Notes: a model not told the origin generated them from the letters alone. Shown: positions 21,399-32,748, numbered from the stretch's first letter. The stretch: DNA of 64,000 bases from Schistocerca nitens (GCF_023898315.1 NC_064622.1:178890178-178954177); one strand, 5' to 3'. Program-made: numbers and translations.

Positions 21399-21870
21399 TC
21401 AACTCAGAAGTGTGTTCCTGGAGCCACCCTGTAGCAATTCTGGACGTGTGAGGTGTCGCTGGAATTTCCCAAGTCCATCGAAATGCACAATGGACATGAA
21501 TGGGTGCAGGTGATCAGAAAGGATGCTTACGTATGTGTCACCTGTCAGAGTCATATCTAGACACAACAGGGGTCCCATATCACTGCAACTGCACATTCCC
21601 CACAGCATTACAGAGCCTCCACCAGCTTGAACAGTTCCCTGCTGACATGCAAGGTCCATGGATTCATGAGGTTGTCTCCATACCCATACATGTCCATCCA
21701 CTCGATACAATTTGAAACAAGACTCGTCCAACCAAGCAACATGTTTCCAGTCATCAACAGTCCAATGTCAGTGTCGACTGGCCTAGGTGAAGCTTTGTGT
21801 TGTGCAATTATCAAGTGTACACGAGTGGACCTTTGGCTCTGGAAGCCCATATCGATGATGTTTCGTTGAA
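21399..21870 (-). pseudogene. Tc1-like transposase remnant
   Basis: Reads MDESCFKLYRVDGHVWVWRQ, then QAGGGSVMLWGMCSC and DTYVSILSDHLHPFMSIVH, the middle of a Tc1-type DDE transposase (first Asp in the xDES block, then the GGGSVMVWG motif). Upstream sequence QRSTRVHLIIAQHKASPRPV is in another frame; the region with the second Asp and Glu downstream is shifted. Frameshifts make it inactive. Confidence 0.8.
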
Positions 21871-22290
21871 TGATTCACATGCTGACACTTGTTGATGGCC
21901 CAGCATTGAAATTTGCAGCAATTTGCAGAAGGGTTGCACTTCTGTCACATTGAACGATTCTCTTCAGTCGTCATTGTACTTGTTCTTGCAAGATTTTTTT
22001 CCAGCTGCAATGATGTCAGGGATTCCTGATATTCATGATACACTCATGACATGGCCGTACTGGAAAATCCTCACTTCATTGCTACCTCAGAAATGCTGTG
22101 TCCCATCGCTCATGTGCTAACTATAACGCCACGTTCAAACTCGCTTAAATCTTGATAGCCTGCCATTGTAGCAGCAGTAACTGATCTAACAATTGTGCCA
22201 GACACTTGGTGTCTTATATAGGTGTTGCCAACCACAAGGCCTACTGTGCCTGTTTATATATCTCTGTATCTGAATATGCATGTGTATACC

Positions 22291-22294
<4 letters not shown>

Positions 22295-22340
<46 letters not shown>
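22295..22340. repeat. (TG)n microsatellite
   Basis: About 23 TG units at the right end of the Tc1 element, occupying the place where its outer terminal repeat should be. Confidence 0.95.
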
Positions 22341-22343
<3 letters not shown>

Positions 22344-22640
22344 TATTTAAGAGTGGAGATTCCAACTTGCCAGCTGTGAAATGGGAGATACAAGTGATTA
22401 GGGTGGGTGATAAGGACAGGGTTCCATGAGATTCTAAATACTTTTCCTGAAAATTACTTTGAGCTGTTACTGAGAGAATGACTAATGAGTTACACCTTAG
22501 ATCTCATGATTACAAACAGGCCCAGAATTTTCAGTTCACTTGCGAAGAGCAGGGTGACGCTGATGATATGACCGTTTTAGCATGACTGACTATAAGTGTC
22601 ATTAAGAATGTTAAGAAAGATAGGAAGATGATTCTGCTTT

Positions 22641-22930
22641 CTTATAATGTGCCTTTGACAGATATGGAAGAGCAAAGTTTTGGGGGAAATGCTTCAGGTG
22701 AGACATATACTTACATTGGGACAAGCATTTCAAAAATGGGCAAACATTGACTTGGTGACACATGCCCTGAATGCATTGTCAGGAGAACTGAACATGAGGA
22801 GGTTTGCAACTAAGTCTGTGTCACAACTGCTCCAAGAAAATCAGAAGCTGATAGAACCTCCTATGTATCATGGACAAGGTGCCTAGAGAGCATACCAGGT
22901 GGACACTCCTCTTCTTTCCATACCTGTATA
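22641..22930. other. Unassigned stretch before the mariner
   Basis: Open readings exist, but I cannot match them to the LINE or any other family. Confidence 0.35.
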
Positions 22931-24258
22931 CGAGGTCTGTCTAAAAAGTATCCGACCTTTGATTTTCCCGCACAAAATAGACACGATAGCATGGTGCCAC
23001 TGTACACAGTAAAGGAAGAGACCTTTATGCGCATGAATGAATTTTGTCCCTGCCTTCCAGCTCATCAGTCGCTGCTTCTCGGTCACTGAGTGAGGTGCTA
23101 CACAACGCGTTCATTGGATTACCGATTCTCTCAAGATGACTGAACATGTTGAGCAAAGTAACTGTATCAAATTTTGTCAGAAGCTTGGTGATTCTCAAAG
23201 CGAAACAATTCGTAAGATTCAGTAGGTGTTTGGAGAAGATGCAATGGGTGTAACGCAAATTAAGGAGTGGTTCAACTGATCCAAAAATGGCTGCACATCA
23301 GCAGAGAGTGACCAGCATTCTGGCAGGCCCCAAACTGCTCGAAGTGCAGCTGTTGTTGAGAGGGTGCAAAATTTGGTGATGGCAGATCGTTGTTTGACCA
23401 TGCGTGAGGTTGCCCCAGATGTTGGAGAGAGTAAAGATTCTGCACATGCAATTTTGCGCGATGATTTGAACAGGCACCGAGTTGCTGCAAAATTCGTGCC
23501 CAAGTTGTTGTCACCGGTTCAAAAAGACCTCTATTTTGATGCACAGGACCTTCTGGAGAGCACCAACACTGATCCTGGGTTTCTGAATACTGTGATAACT
23601 GGAGATGGGCCATGCGTGTATGTGTATGACCCAGAAACAAAAAGACAGCCGCACAATGGAAGCACCCCACGTCTCCAAGGCCAAAGAAAGTGCAGCAGGT
23701 GCGAAGTAAAATCAAGGTGATGCTGACTGTCTTCTGTGATGTCTGTGGAATTGTGAATCATGAAAGCACACCGGAACGACAAATAGTGACAAACGAGTAC
23801 TGTCAAGATGTTCTCCAGTGACTCCGTGATACCGTACGGTGCAAAAGACCAGACATGTGGATGGCGAAATACTGGCAACTGCATCACGACAACGCCCCTG
23901 CACATTCATCCCACTTGATCCGAAATTTCTGGGCCAAACATGGATTTACGGCCATTTGCCAATCTCCATACTCTCCAGACATGGTTCCTTGCGACTTCTG
24001 GTTGTTTCCAAAATTGAAGACACCACCGAAAATATCCCGTTTCGAGACTAGAGATGAGATAATGCAGAACATGATGATAGAACTGAACACCATTCCAAAA
24101 GAGGACTTCCAGAGGTGTTTCCAGCAGCGGAAGGATAGGTGGGCTCAGTGTGTGCAAGCACAAGGGGCCTACTTTGAAGGGGATTAGGGCCCCAACCCTG
24201 TCAGGTATTCGAAATATTTTTCCTAACCAAAGGTTGGTTACTTTTTAGACAGGCTTCA
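22931..24258 (+). mobile_element. Mariner element (1.33 kb)
   Basis: TA (22929-22930), then CGAGGTCTGTCTAAAAAGTA; the right end on the - strand is TGAAGCCTGTCTAAAAAGTA, then TA (24259-24260). The inverted repeat is about 28 bp. It holds one transposase gene in the forward sense. Confidence 0.9.
23136..24187 (+). pseudogene. Mariner transposase, decayed
   Basis: ATG at 23136. The helix-turn-helix half reads EQSNCIKFCQKLGDSQSETI and GRPQTARSAAVVERVQNLVM. The catalytic half has TGDGPCVYVYDPETKRQ (usually TGDExW), HHDNAPAHSSHLIRNFWAKH and SPDMVPCDFWLFPKLKT: the second and third Asp are 34 residues apart, the DD34D signature. Stops after IRKIQ and after WFN, another at LQ*LRD, and a frameshift near 23720 show inactivity. 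It would cut and paste the element. Confidence 0.9.
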
Positions 24259-25194
24259 TATTTCCCTAAGGTGCCCCAGTATGGCTGGCTCTGGTTTACT
24301 CTTTAGGAATGGGTCAGATGTAAAATATGTTTTTAAAGTGTAGGGAACAACTGTAAGGCTGGCACCCACTACTGCCTTCCGCCGAGAGATTTGTGACCCT
24401 GCTGCTGTGTGTCATTCACCTTCAGGTGAGTGTAAACCAGCCAGGTAAGGTATATGCAAATGATATTAGGGACCGCAGATGACACTGGAGGCATTAGCTT
24501 TCAGCACGGGTGCAGCCATGCCATGCAGTCCAGGGTAGCAAGCTGAATGAAACTTCTGTATGCATACTGTAACTGCCGGCGGGATCCTTGTTTCTTATGT
24601 GTCTGACATCTTTCCTTTTAGTGTTATATCAAAGGCAGCTATGTTGGGAATAATTGCAGGTGTGGATCCAGGATTCGAGGCATTCAGAGCACAAGGGATC
24701 AAGTCCATTTTTGATCCTTTTGGACTTATTTCAGTTTTAAGTATTATTTATGAGCTGCTTTCAGAGCATAAATGATTCATGTCCAGATACTGTAAATAAC
24801 CATTGTAGGATTGGCATTTCTGTTGAGAATGAAGGGTAGCAGTCTTTTATTCAGACCACAGTGGGAACCTGTCCATTGTCACAGTTTGCAGTGTTTCTGT
24901 TTGTGTGTGACCTCTAGTTGAAGCAGATTGGTGGTAATGAGTGGTTTGTCTGAAGATATGGAAGATAACACTTTGGAATACCAGTGTTTAAGCTCAAGTA
25001 ACGTAATAATTACTTTGTAATTATGATAGAATTAACTAACAGACCAATAACCAGACTGTGCTGCTAAGCTTAAACATCAAACAATATTTTATGGTTCTTT
25101 CACAATTACCGTATGTTATATTAGCACATTTTTCCTTTAATGCAGTAGAGGACACACTTGCTGAGGAAGGTGGTGCTTCTGCAGCAGTTGACAA
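24259..25194. other. Unassigned stretch
   Basis: No recognisable domain or repeat. A 71-residue open reading at 24560-24775 has no family resemblance that I can name. Confidence 0.35.
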
Positions 25195-25545
25195 TAGCAT
25201 CTTCAATCAAGCTGGAGCAGAGAAAAGAGGAAGACAACTTCCCCAACATCATGAGAAGTGGAAGAGGAGTCTTAGGCAATGGCAGCGGAACTGTGGGCAG
25301 GAGTGTATTATAAGGAAGGGTGTCAAAGTTCGAAATAAAGCCTTCCTTTTAACACCTGTTGTTGCAAGATGCAACTTAAAGAAGCAGTGAGAGGAAATGT
25401 ATTTCACTTCTTCCGGAAACTTAGTGATTACGGTTGGCAAAATGTGTATCTTCAGGGACTTGTTCAGTCAGGTCCGATTATGAGGTCTCAAAAAATGTAT
25501 GGTTTCAGAAATACTAAAGGCATTAGCTTCAAATTTTTCTTGGAG
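25195..25545 (+). pseudogene. N-terminal fragment of the uncharacterised HGKG transposase-like family
   Basis: Reads AEKRGRQLPQHHEKWKRSLR and NCGQECIIRKGVKVRNKAF, then, after a +/-1 shift, CCKMQLKEAVRGNVFHFFRK and LSDYGWQNVYLQGLVQSGPI. Known members of this arthropod family begin with a basic KWKxNxxKxxRxxGxxY segment, a Cys-rich block and a (I/V)FxxFxxLxDYxxQxxYL segment, which this matches. The core is absent. Alternative: exon of a host gene derived from the family; the frame shift argues against it. Confidence 0.5.
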
Positions 25546-25711
25546 TAAGGTCTGTAGGGGGGAGGGGGGGTTAGAAGTATTTTTTTAAATATCTTTCGAG
25601 TTACTGGGAAAAGACTGTATACATGTGTAAGTAAAGATAACATTTTTAGTGCATTGGATGAAAAGGGTAGGAAAAAGGCAACAAATGAAATTGACGCAAA
25701 AGTTGAACAGA

Positions 25712-26988
25712 CAGGGTGATTATAATTCAATTTCCAGTTTCAAAACACTGTAAAAAAAGAACCACTGCTTAGAATGACATCAAATTTGAATGAAATATTA
25801 TTGAGGAAGTGGAAAGCATTATAACACAAGAAAATTTTTCCACTAGATGGTGCTGTAAGCATCATAACATATATGGCGTCAGCTGCAAATGACATAGGAA
25901 TTGCAATACTGTAGCTATGGTGTGAGTTGCATATTAAACCAACCATACTGTGGAATGTGCATAACCACACACCATTGGCATTCAACAGTTGTGGCACTGT
26001 TAGTTAGGTAAGTCCACCAACCATGGGAAGGGTGTACCACACTGGATGGGAAAAATTGATTTTTAATTGTCCAGAGGCCAATAACTGCATAAAAAGCAAC
26101 AGCGAAATCAGTTTTTAATTGTCTTGAAATTGGTGCAAGATGTATTCAATGTTTCCATTGTTTTCTACCACAAGTTGAAATGTTTCACAACAGATCAGTG
26201 TGCCTCAGGGGTCATGTTCAGAATGTTTTGTGCAATGGTTGCCTTCAGTTCAGCTATGTTTGTAATCGGAACACTGAACACAATATCTTTCATATAACAC
26301 CACAGCCAGAAATCAAGTGGATTACGATCAAATGACTGGGATGGCCAGGCTGTAGGAAAATGAAGGCTGACAGTTCTAGCATTTCCAAAAGGCCTCTGTA
26401 GTAGCTACTTCACTGACTGTAATATGCAGAGGAGCGTCATCTTGCACAAAAATGATCCTACACACACACATTCATGCTGTTGAAGGGCTGGAATGATGTT
26501 GGGGCACAAATACTCTTATAGTGTTTATCAGTGATGGTGCAAGTAACAGGATTCCATCTCCTCGAAAAAATATGGCCCTATGATAAACGTAGATGTCAAC
26601 CTGCATCACGAAGTTAACTTTGCAGAATGAAGCGATACCAGTTGATGTGCAAATGGACTCTCTGTTGCCCAGATTCTGTGTATTAGCATGAACTTGGAGA
26701 TGGAAATGGGCTTTGTCTGTCCACAGAATGTTCAATGGTCATTAGTTGTCTACTTCCACACCAGCAAGAAACTCTAACTCAGACTTAGCAAAGTCGTGTG
26801 CACCACATCTTTTATTTTATGTATTCTGCTACCTACAGTGCTGTGTAGTGGTAAAATTTTAATTCATTTTTTTCCATAAGTTTCTCCCGTCACTGATAGT
26901 ATTCCATTCAAATTTAACATCATTATGAGGAGTGGTTCTTCTTTTTTTAAAGAATTTTGAAAATGGAGTTTTAATTCTAATCACTCTG
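25712..26988 (-). mobile_element. Tc1/mariner-related element
   Basis: Left end CAGGGTGATTATAATTCAAT; the right end on the - strand starts CAGAGTGATTAGAATTAAAA. Inverted repeats extend about 85 bp, with AAAAAAAGAACCACT shared. A transposase relic lies inside on the - strand. Confidence 0.8.
26050..26760 (-). pseudogene. Tc1/mariner-type transposase remnant
   Basis: The best segment (26735-26472) begins MNILWTDKAHFHLQVHANTQ, where TDxAHFHL marks the first catalytic block of a widespread arthropod family, followed by HRAIFFRGDGILLLAPSL. Downstream, on the - strand near 26350-26300, FSYSLAIPVI and DWWL-like pieces occur in other frames. Heavily frameshifted. Confidence 0.65.
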
Positions 26989-27689
26989 CATAGTTTCTGT
27001 ACAAAGACATTACACTCAAGAGAAGAATCTAAAAAAGTAAATATCTCCCTTCTGTTATAACAACACAGAAATGGTTGATGATTATCATCTGGCTGACTAT
27101 GAGTTGGTTACATCATGAAATAGAATCTCCTATTTAAGCACACTCCAACTCATGGAGAGCAATTTGACAAAATTTACTTAAGAAAGAAGCTTAGCTTTCC
27201 CTTGACATATTTCTGTAACATTCAGCAGGGTCTTCTTTATACCATACATCCACGAGTAACAAAACTGAAGAAAAAGGGCATGGAAGATTTACAGCTATAT
27301 ATGTGGCCTGTGTATCACTATTGCCTTGATGAACCTTCTGTGTGATTCCCCACAAGAGCTTTCTCGGCTTTGCAAGAGCAAGCAGACAAAAATGAATACA
27401 TTTTTTCCTTTGAATCTAAACTGCAAAACATTGTGTTTGGAAATACTTGCTGTAAGCTGACAAGAAGAATCCAGATGGCGTGTATGGTGAATCAGGCACT
27501 GAGGTCATGTTGTAGAGCACACTCTGCAACAGGATACTGTGTGTTGCTGGTATATACCCTCTGCCTATGCCCATTCATCCTGACTGATAACTGGGTGGTT
27601 ATCATGCTGGTAAAAGGCTGAACAATGTTTATATAACAGCTAGTATATGATGTGTCCTTAGACAAGTGGCTCTCCCTTCGATAGTATAT
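26989..27689. other. Unassigned stretch
   Basis: AT-rich; the 83-residue open reading at 27370-27621 contains cysteines but no motif I recognise. Confidence 0.35.
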
Positions 27690-28735
27690 GTTTCATCAAT
27701 TAAAAGGCTGGTATAGGTGGTGGAATGAGGGTGCATAGAGTAAGTCTTGCGGCGGTAGCGGTCACAGGGGTAGGAGCCATAGGGTAGGGAGATGGGTGCA
27801 GAAGGAGCATAGCATCTGACAAGGATATTGCGGAGATTGGGAGGGTGATGAAAAGCTATTGTAGGTGGTGGGTAAAATCTCAGAGAGAATGGATCTCACT
27901 TCAGGGCATGATTTTAGGAACTCATGGCCTTGTTAGAGTAGCTGATTACTACAGTCAAGAGCAGGATAATACTGAGTACAAGTGGTGCGCTGCGAAGTTG
28001 TTTTTAGGAGGGATCAGCAGTAGCAAGATTGAATGTGATGGACCGGGATAATTACGTCCAGTAAAGGCTGAGGTGAGAGTGGTGATGTATTGTTGTAAAG
28101 AGTTTGCATCCGAACAAATATGTTTGCCTCAAATGCCAAGGCTGTATGGGAGGGAACATTTGACATGGAAAGGATCGCAACTGTCAAAATGTAAGTACTG
28201 TTGTTTGTTAGTATGTTTAATGTGGATGGAAGTGTGTTGCTGGCCTTCATGAGGATGAGATCATCATCAAGGAAAGTGGCATGGGTTTCAGAATAGGACC
28301 ATGTGAAATTTAACTGGGAGTAGGTATTTAGAAATTTCAGGAATTTTAACTGATCAGCCTCACCATGAGTTCATATGGCAAAGATGTCATCAGTGTGTCT
28401 AAACCAAACCAGCAGCTGAAGGCTTATGGATCCCAGAAAACCCTGTACAAGTGACCCATGTAAAGATTGCCATAGGAAAGAGCCATCTTGGTTCCCATGA
28501 TTGTACCCCTGATCTGTTTGTATGTCTGCCCCTATAAGGCAAACTAATTATTGGTAAGTATGAAGATGATTGAGGTGAGCAAGAAGGATGCCATAGATTT
28601 GGAATCAGGTGGGTTTTGACTGGGGAAATGTTCAGCAGCAGACAGAACGTGCATGTGGGGGATCTTGGTATGGAGGAAGATGGCATCAAAACACCCTCTG
28701 CCTCTTGTTTTTGCCACTCCCACCATTTCTAACAC
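27690..28735 (-). mobile_element. Penelope-like retroelement, copy 1 (RT fragment)
   Basis: On the - strand: PRWLFPMAIFTWVTCTGFSG in place of the MGTxxAPxYANxFMG motif, then WFRHTDDIFAI (RT catalytic DD) and HGEADQLKFLKFLNT, SQLNFTWSYSETHATFL. The segment 28250-28014 continues NSTYILTVAILSMSNVPSHT, then HHPPNLRNILVRCYAP near 27840. It parallels the copy at 28845-31180 in reverse orientation. 5'-truncated near 28735. Confidence 0.75.
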
Positions 28736-28844
28736 TCCAAAGTGTCTCTAGCCATGGTGAATCCCATCATGTATTACATCCTTCTTTTTGAAAACATGCT
28801 TTTGCACTATCAAAATTAAGGTCCCACATTCTGTTTCTTGAAAC

Positions 28845-31180
28845 ATGCTTGTCCTTGGAGTTACTCGTAAGGGCCTAACACTGAAAGTCTCTGTTTCTGG
28901 ATGTAATCTTGCTCTACATCAGGTTCTTTTACAGTTTCAAATACAGCAGTCTCTTGCAGTTACCCAACTAATCTGTGCTCTATATTCCTCAGATGCCAGT
29001 TTCAACTCCACCAGACTTCTCTCATTCTACGAAATCCTGCAGTTATCTGTCCTTCATGTTTCCCTAGATGGTATCCTCTGCCAAGCCAAGCCCAGACTAC
29101 AACAGCATGCCAGACTTCACCTCAAAAAGCTATTCTATCTTGTCCTAAACTACCTCAACATTGGTGTTTCCCTTCCTGTCCCTCAGCAGCTCCCCAAACA
29201 CCACACCACCAACCACCACTCCCCTCCTACAAACCAAGCTTTGCTAACCTCCTTAACATCCCACTGCCTCCCAGATCAGTAATAACTCATAATCACAAGA
29301 ACCAGTCACAACAGTACATTGTTGTTGATAATTCTTCCGGGTTATATGGCCGTGGTCCATGGAATACTTCTATTCCTAATGTTTCGTCCAATACTACATT
29401 GGACATCCTCAGAGGTATTGCTGGTCCTGTTGAGTCCTGCCGACTGACGAGTCGGGCGTCGGAGAGCAGCCTAAATACTGAGGAAAGTGGGTGTGGTCTA
29501 GCTTGCACATAGTAGCAGAGAGAAAACTAGTCAAAGACCACACCCACTTTCCTCGGTATTTAGGCCGCTCTCCGGCACCCGACTCGTCAGTCGGCAAGAC
29601 TCAACAGGATCAGCCATACCTCTGAGGATGTCCAATGTAGTATTGGACGAAACGTTAGGAATAGAAGTATTCCATGGACCACGGCCATATAACCTGGAAG
29701 AATTATCAACAACAGTACCATCCTGTCATGAAAGCCTTCATTGTATGGCAACAGTACCTTGTTCTTCTCAACCTTTTGTCAAAAGCACTCTCTCCTCCTG
29801 AATTATCTGTATTATCCAAGGAGCTCACTTTCAGCCCTAATCCTGCTGCTTTGGTGAAGGACTTACTTTCCTTTACACATAATGTCAGTTGTAAATATCA
29901 CTTTGCAACACAATCCCAAAACCTTTCCAACAGCAAGCCTGACAGTGAATCCTGCCTTGAACAGTTCCAGCCATGATCCCAACTTGATCTCCATCACCAC
30001 TATCTCAGAATCATTCCTTAAAAGCCTTCCAAGAATTCCTCACATCCAGCATTGCTTCACAACCCTTCCTCGGGTCCCTACAAGATGACCCTAACCTGTC
30101 CTCTGCAGAACTCCAGGTTCTATGTTCCCTAAAAGCTGATGACTCCTTCATTATCCTCCCAGCAGACAAAGGACCAACTATTGTGGTACTTAACCGTCAG
30201 CAGTATGCTAGTGAAGATCTGTGCCAGTTGTCTGACACCTGCCATCAAGATCCCATCCATGTGATTCAAATTGACCTGCAGTCCCTCCTGAAAACCTCAG
30301 GCCCCTCATAAGGACTTTCACCTCAATCCATAGAATTTCTTACTCCATGCAAACCATGCACCTCCACCTTTTACCTTCTTCCTAAGATCTACAAGCCCAG
30401 TCGTCCTGGCTGTCCTATAGTTGCTGGCTTCAAAGCAACCACCGAATGTATATCTGCCTTAGTTGATAAACACCTGCAAGCCAGTACAAAGACTTCCCTC
30501 CTATGTTGAAAATAACAACCATTTCATAAATCGTCCAAAATCCTTGCGCATCTCACCCCCACCACACACCTTTCTTGTCACCATTGATGCCATCTTCCAT
30601 TATACCAACATCCCCCACTCCTTCCTATGGCAATCTTTTCATGGGTCACTTGTACAGGGTTTTCTGGGATCCATAAGCCTTCAGCCCCTGGTTTGGTTTA
30701 GACACACTGATGACACCTTTGCCGTATAAATTCATGGTAAGGCTGACCATTTAAAATTCCTGGAATTTCTAAATACTCTCTACCAGCTAAGTTTCACATG
30801 GTCCTATTCTGAACCTCATACTACTTTCTTTGATGTTGATCTCATCCTCATGACGGCCAGCTACACATTTCTGTCCACATTAAACCTACAAATAAACAAC
30901 AGTACTTACATTCTGACAGTTGCCATCCTTTCCATGTCAAATGTTTCCTCCCATACAGCCTTGCATTTGACGCAAATGTATTTGTTTGGATGCGGACTCT
31001 TTACAGCAATACACCACCACTCTAACATCAGCCTTCATTGGACATAATTATCCCAACAGCGTAGTTCAAAAGCAGATTTCCCAGTCCATCACATCTAAGC
31101 CTGGTACTGCTGATCCCATCAAAAAACAACTCTTTTGTACACACCGCTTGTCACTCAGTATTATTCTGGTCTTCAATGTA
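28845..31180 (+). mobile_element. Penelope-like retroelement, copy 2
   Basis: From the 5' side: a leader-like open segment (28845-29282), the foldback insertion, then ADKGPTIVVLNRQQYASEDL (30165), LLPKIYKPSRPGCPIVAGF (30375), YVENNNHFINRPKSL, FLVTIDAIFHYTNIPHSF (30570), HTDDTFAV (30700) and FLEFLNTLYQLSFTWSYSEP. These are Penelope-type RT blocks in order. Stops and frameshifts throughout. The GIY-YIG end is not seen. Confidence 0.78.
29318..29709. mobile_element. Foldback element, 392 bp, with arms of about 180 bp
   Basis: Almost entirely a hairpin: TTGATAATTCTTCC, GGTTATATGGCCGTGGTCCA, CCACACCCACTTTCCTC and the CGTTTCG/CGAAAC blocks recur inverted. CAACAGTAC is present on both sides (29309-29317, 29710-29718), which would be a 9-bp duplication as in Mutator-like elements, but CAACA is also part of the arm, so the exact ends are uncertain. 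Sits inside Penelope copy 2. Confidence 0.8.
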
Positions 31181-31276
31181 TAAATCAGCTACTTTGAAAG
31201 GCCATGACTTTCTCAAATCATGTTGCGCCCCACACCTGGTATGCTCGTTCACGAGCAATCGAAGGCGGCGCCAGAG

Positions 31277-31846
31277 TTATGAGAGGGTGCGTTCCCCCAG
31301 GTGCTCCTCATAGAGAATCTTGATTATTAACTCCTGTGGCGAGCAGGCAAATCGTTCCATTATAGTCTTCTTTGCAAAGTCATATTCTGATGCAGGCGGC
31401 TGTGAAAGGAGCAGGTCACAAATAAAATCCGAGTGGTCGTGGAGGTATGTGATGAGGCAGAGAAACTTTGAGTTGTCATCAGACACATGATGTAACTCGA
31501 ACAGATGCTCGGCAAGCGCGAAACACGATGCCAGGTTGTCCGCGTATATGGGCGGTAGCTTCGGCAGGCAGCCAGGAGGGGGCGACAACGGCAGCTTTGG
31601 TGTCTCCTGGGGTAGCGGCTGAACTGAGGTAGGCCTGGATTTAAACCAGGCGAGCGAATCTGTAGTAGCGACTGCTGGCATAGTTGACTGTGTGTCATGA
31701 AAACATGGTGCGGCAGGCACAGACGTTACTGTGGAAATGGTCGGATGGAAGGCACACGACGGGGTCCCGGAAACTGGACCGTGAGTGACGAGTGCTGGAT
31801 GGAAACAACCCGCTTCCGGAGGGCAAGAGACCGGCACGACAGACAC
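31277..31846 (-). pseudogene. Gypsy gag fragment
   Basis: Open for 189 residues: proline-rich N-terminal part, then CLPKLPPIYADNLASCFALA, FLCLITYLHDHSDFICDLLL, SEYDFAKKTIMERFACSPQE and LYEEHLGERTLS. Same layout as the Gag at 16385-16915 (LVGHLHDHLD vs LITYLHDHSD), so it belongs to a related element. It forms the particle shell. Truncated at the C-terminus. Confidence 0.8.
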
Positions 31847-32529
31847 AGGCGGTGCTGTGGGAGCGGCAGACGGTTGAACGACTGGAAACAGGGACCCCCG
31901 AAAGTGAGGGGGGTGGTGGGGTTAAAAACGCCACCTGCGTGGAAACTATCTGATGCATAACAGGCTGTAGTGCATGTGGCGGGTCTCTGAGGCGAGGTAA
32001 GGGGGTCCATGTTAGGCGAAACACTGAATTGTGCATGTAAATTAGACACAACTGGAACACCACATGCACAGAACAGATCCAGCGCAGTTTGTAGTAATGG
32101 CAGTGTTGCACACGGCCCGACAGTAACTGATGTAGCATGCCGGTGGGTGGCTAAACACATGTTCGAATGGAGATCACTTTGTTCTTGAAACACTCGATTT
32201 GAAGAGACACAATTCGAAATATAATTCATTTCATATTTCATCGTCGGATGGGCATAATCCGTTGACGCGAAGTCTGAATCATTGTTCGCTCTAATGGCAT
32301 ATTTGTCGACCGTTGAAAATTAATGAGGTTAGCACATGGCGTTCATTGAGAACACGTATCACTGTGCGTAAATGGTGAATATGCTATAGGCGAAGAAATG
32401 ATGAAACTCGGGGAGCGGGGTTCTGCTTCCACATCTTCGAACAAGGCATTGTTTGGTGTGGTCATTGCACAGTGCATATAACCTGTTGCATAAACACTGG
32501 TGCGGAAGACGCAAAACACAAACGAACTG

Positions 32530-32543
32530 CGGGGTCACCCCTA
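32530..32543 (-). promoter_or_regulatory. Primer binding site, tRNA-Trp type (second element)
   Basis: On the - strand GGGTGACCCCGCAGT just inside the LTR shares GGTGACCCCG with the tRNA-Trp 3' end complement. Confidence 0.5.
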
Positions 32544-32748
32544 TGGGAATGGGATCGGTAATCAGGATATAGAAAACTTAATTCCCATATATGTTGTAGC
32601 TCGTATATATTTACACTAGACACTGTGTCCATACATAATGAAATATAACAAAGAACTGACTAAAGTAAAGTTAAGATGGAGGCTTGACACAGCACTTAGA
32701 GTTCACAGATATTAAGTTTCGTGGTCAATACAAACTATCGATGCCACA
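32544..32748 (-). repeat. Probable single LTR of the gypsy fragment
   Basis: Starts TGGGAATGGGATCGG directly after the primer-site sequence and ends GATGCCACA, like the GTTGCCACA end of the complete element. No second copy in the window, so the outer boundary is inferred. Confidence 0.5.

Larger units (their letters stand above)
21128..22340 (-). mobile_element. Tc1-like element with a microsatellite in its right terminus
   Basis: Left end TA|CACTGAAGAGCCAAAG; right side keeps GTATACCAGTTT, the mirrored inner part of the inverted repeat, then runs into (TG)n and TA. It interrupts the LINE endonuclease between 21125 and 22343. Transposase relic on the - strand. Confidence 0.8.
19090..22640 (+). 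mobile_element. CR1-like LINE, 5' part (ORF1 and endonuclease), interrupted twice
   Basis: Sequence order is ORF1-like (19090-19834), hAT-like MITE (19835-20698), endonuclease part (20707-21125), Tc1 element (21128-22340), endonuclease end (22343-22640). Removing the two insertions gives one collinear LINE segment. It ends before the RT, so it is 3'-truncated. Confidence 0.7.
20707..22640 (+). pseudogene. CR1-like LINE endonuclease domain, split by a Tc1 element
   Basis: Left part: SLTNASNLHVVLKESWLK (about 20820) and SDCEIIWVKLSVYVGSN (about 20975). Right part after the Tc1: GDSNLPAVKWEIQ (22354, normally GDFNLPxIDW, the catalytic GDFN block of the APE-type endonuclease) and YTLDLMITNRPRIF (about 22495). 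Both halves contain stops; the two pieces fit one reading order once the Tc1 is removed. Confidence 0.7.
31215..32748 (-). mobile_element. Ty3/gypsy fragment: 5' LTR and gag (CsRn1-like)
   Basis: 5' LTR (32544-32748), tRNA-Trp-like primer site and gag (31846-31277) are in proper order; everything after gag is missing at about 31215. It abuts an RTE LINE fragment at its right edge. Confidence 0.7.

Noticed and set aside
29409-29597. Short open readings in 29293-29597
   Set aside because: They fall within the palindromic foldback element.
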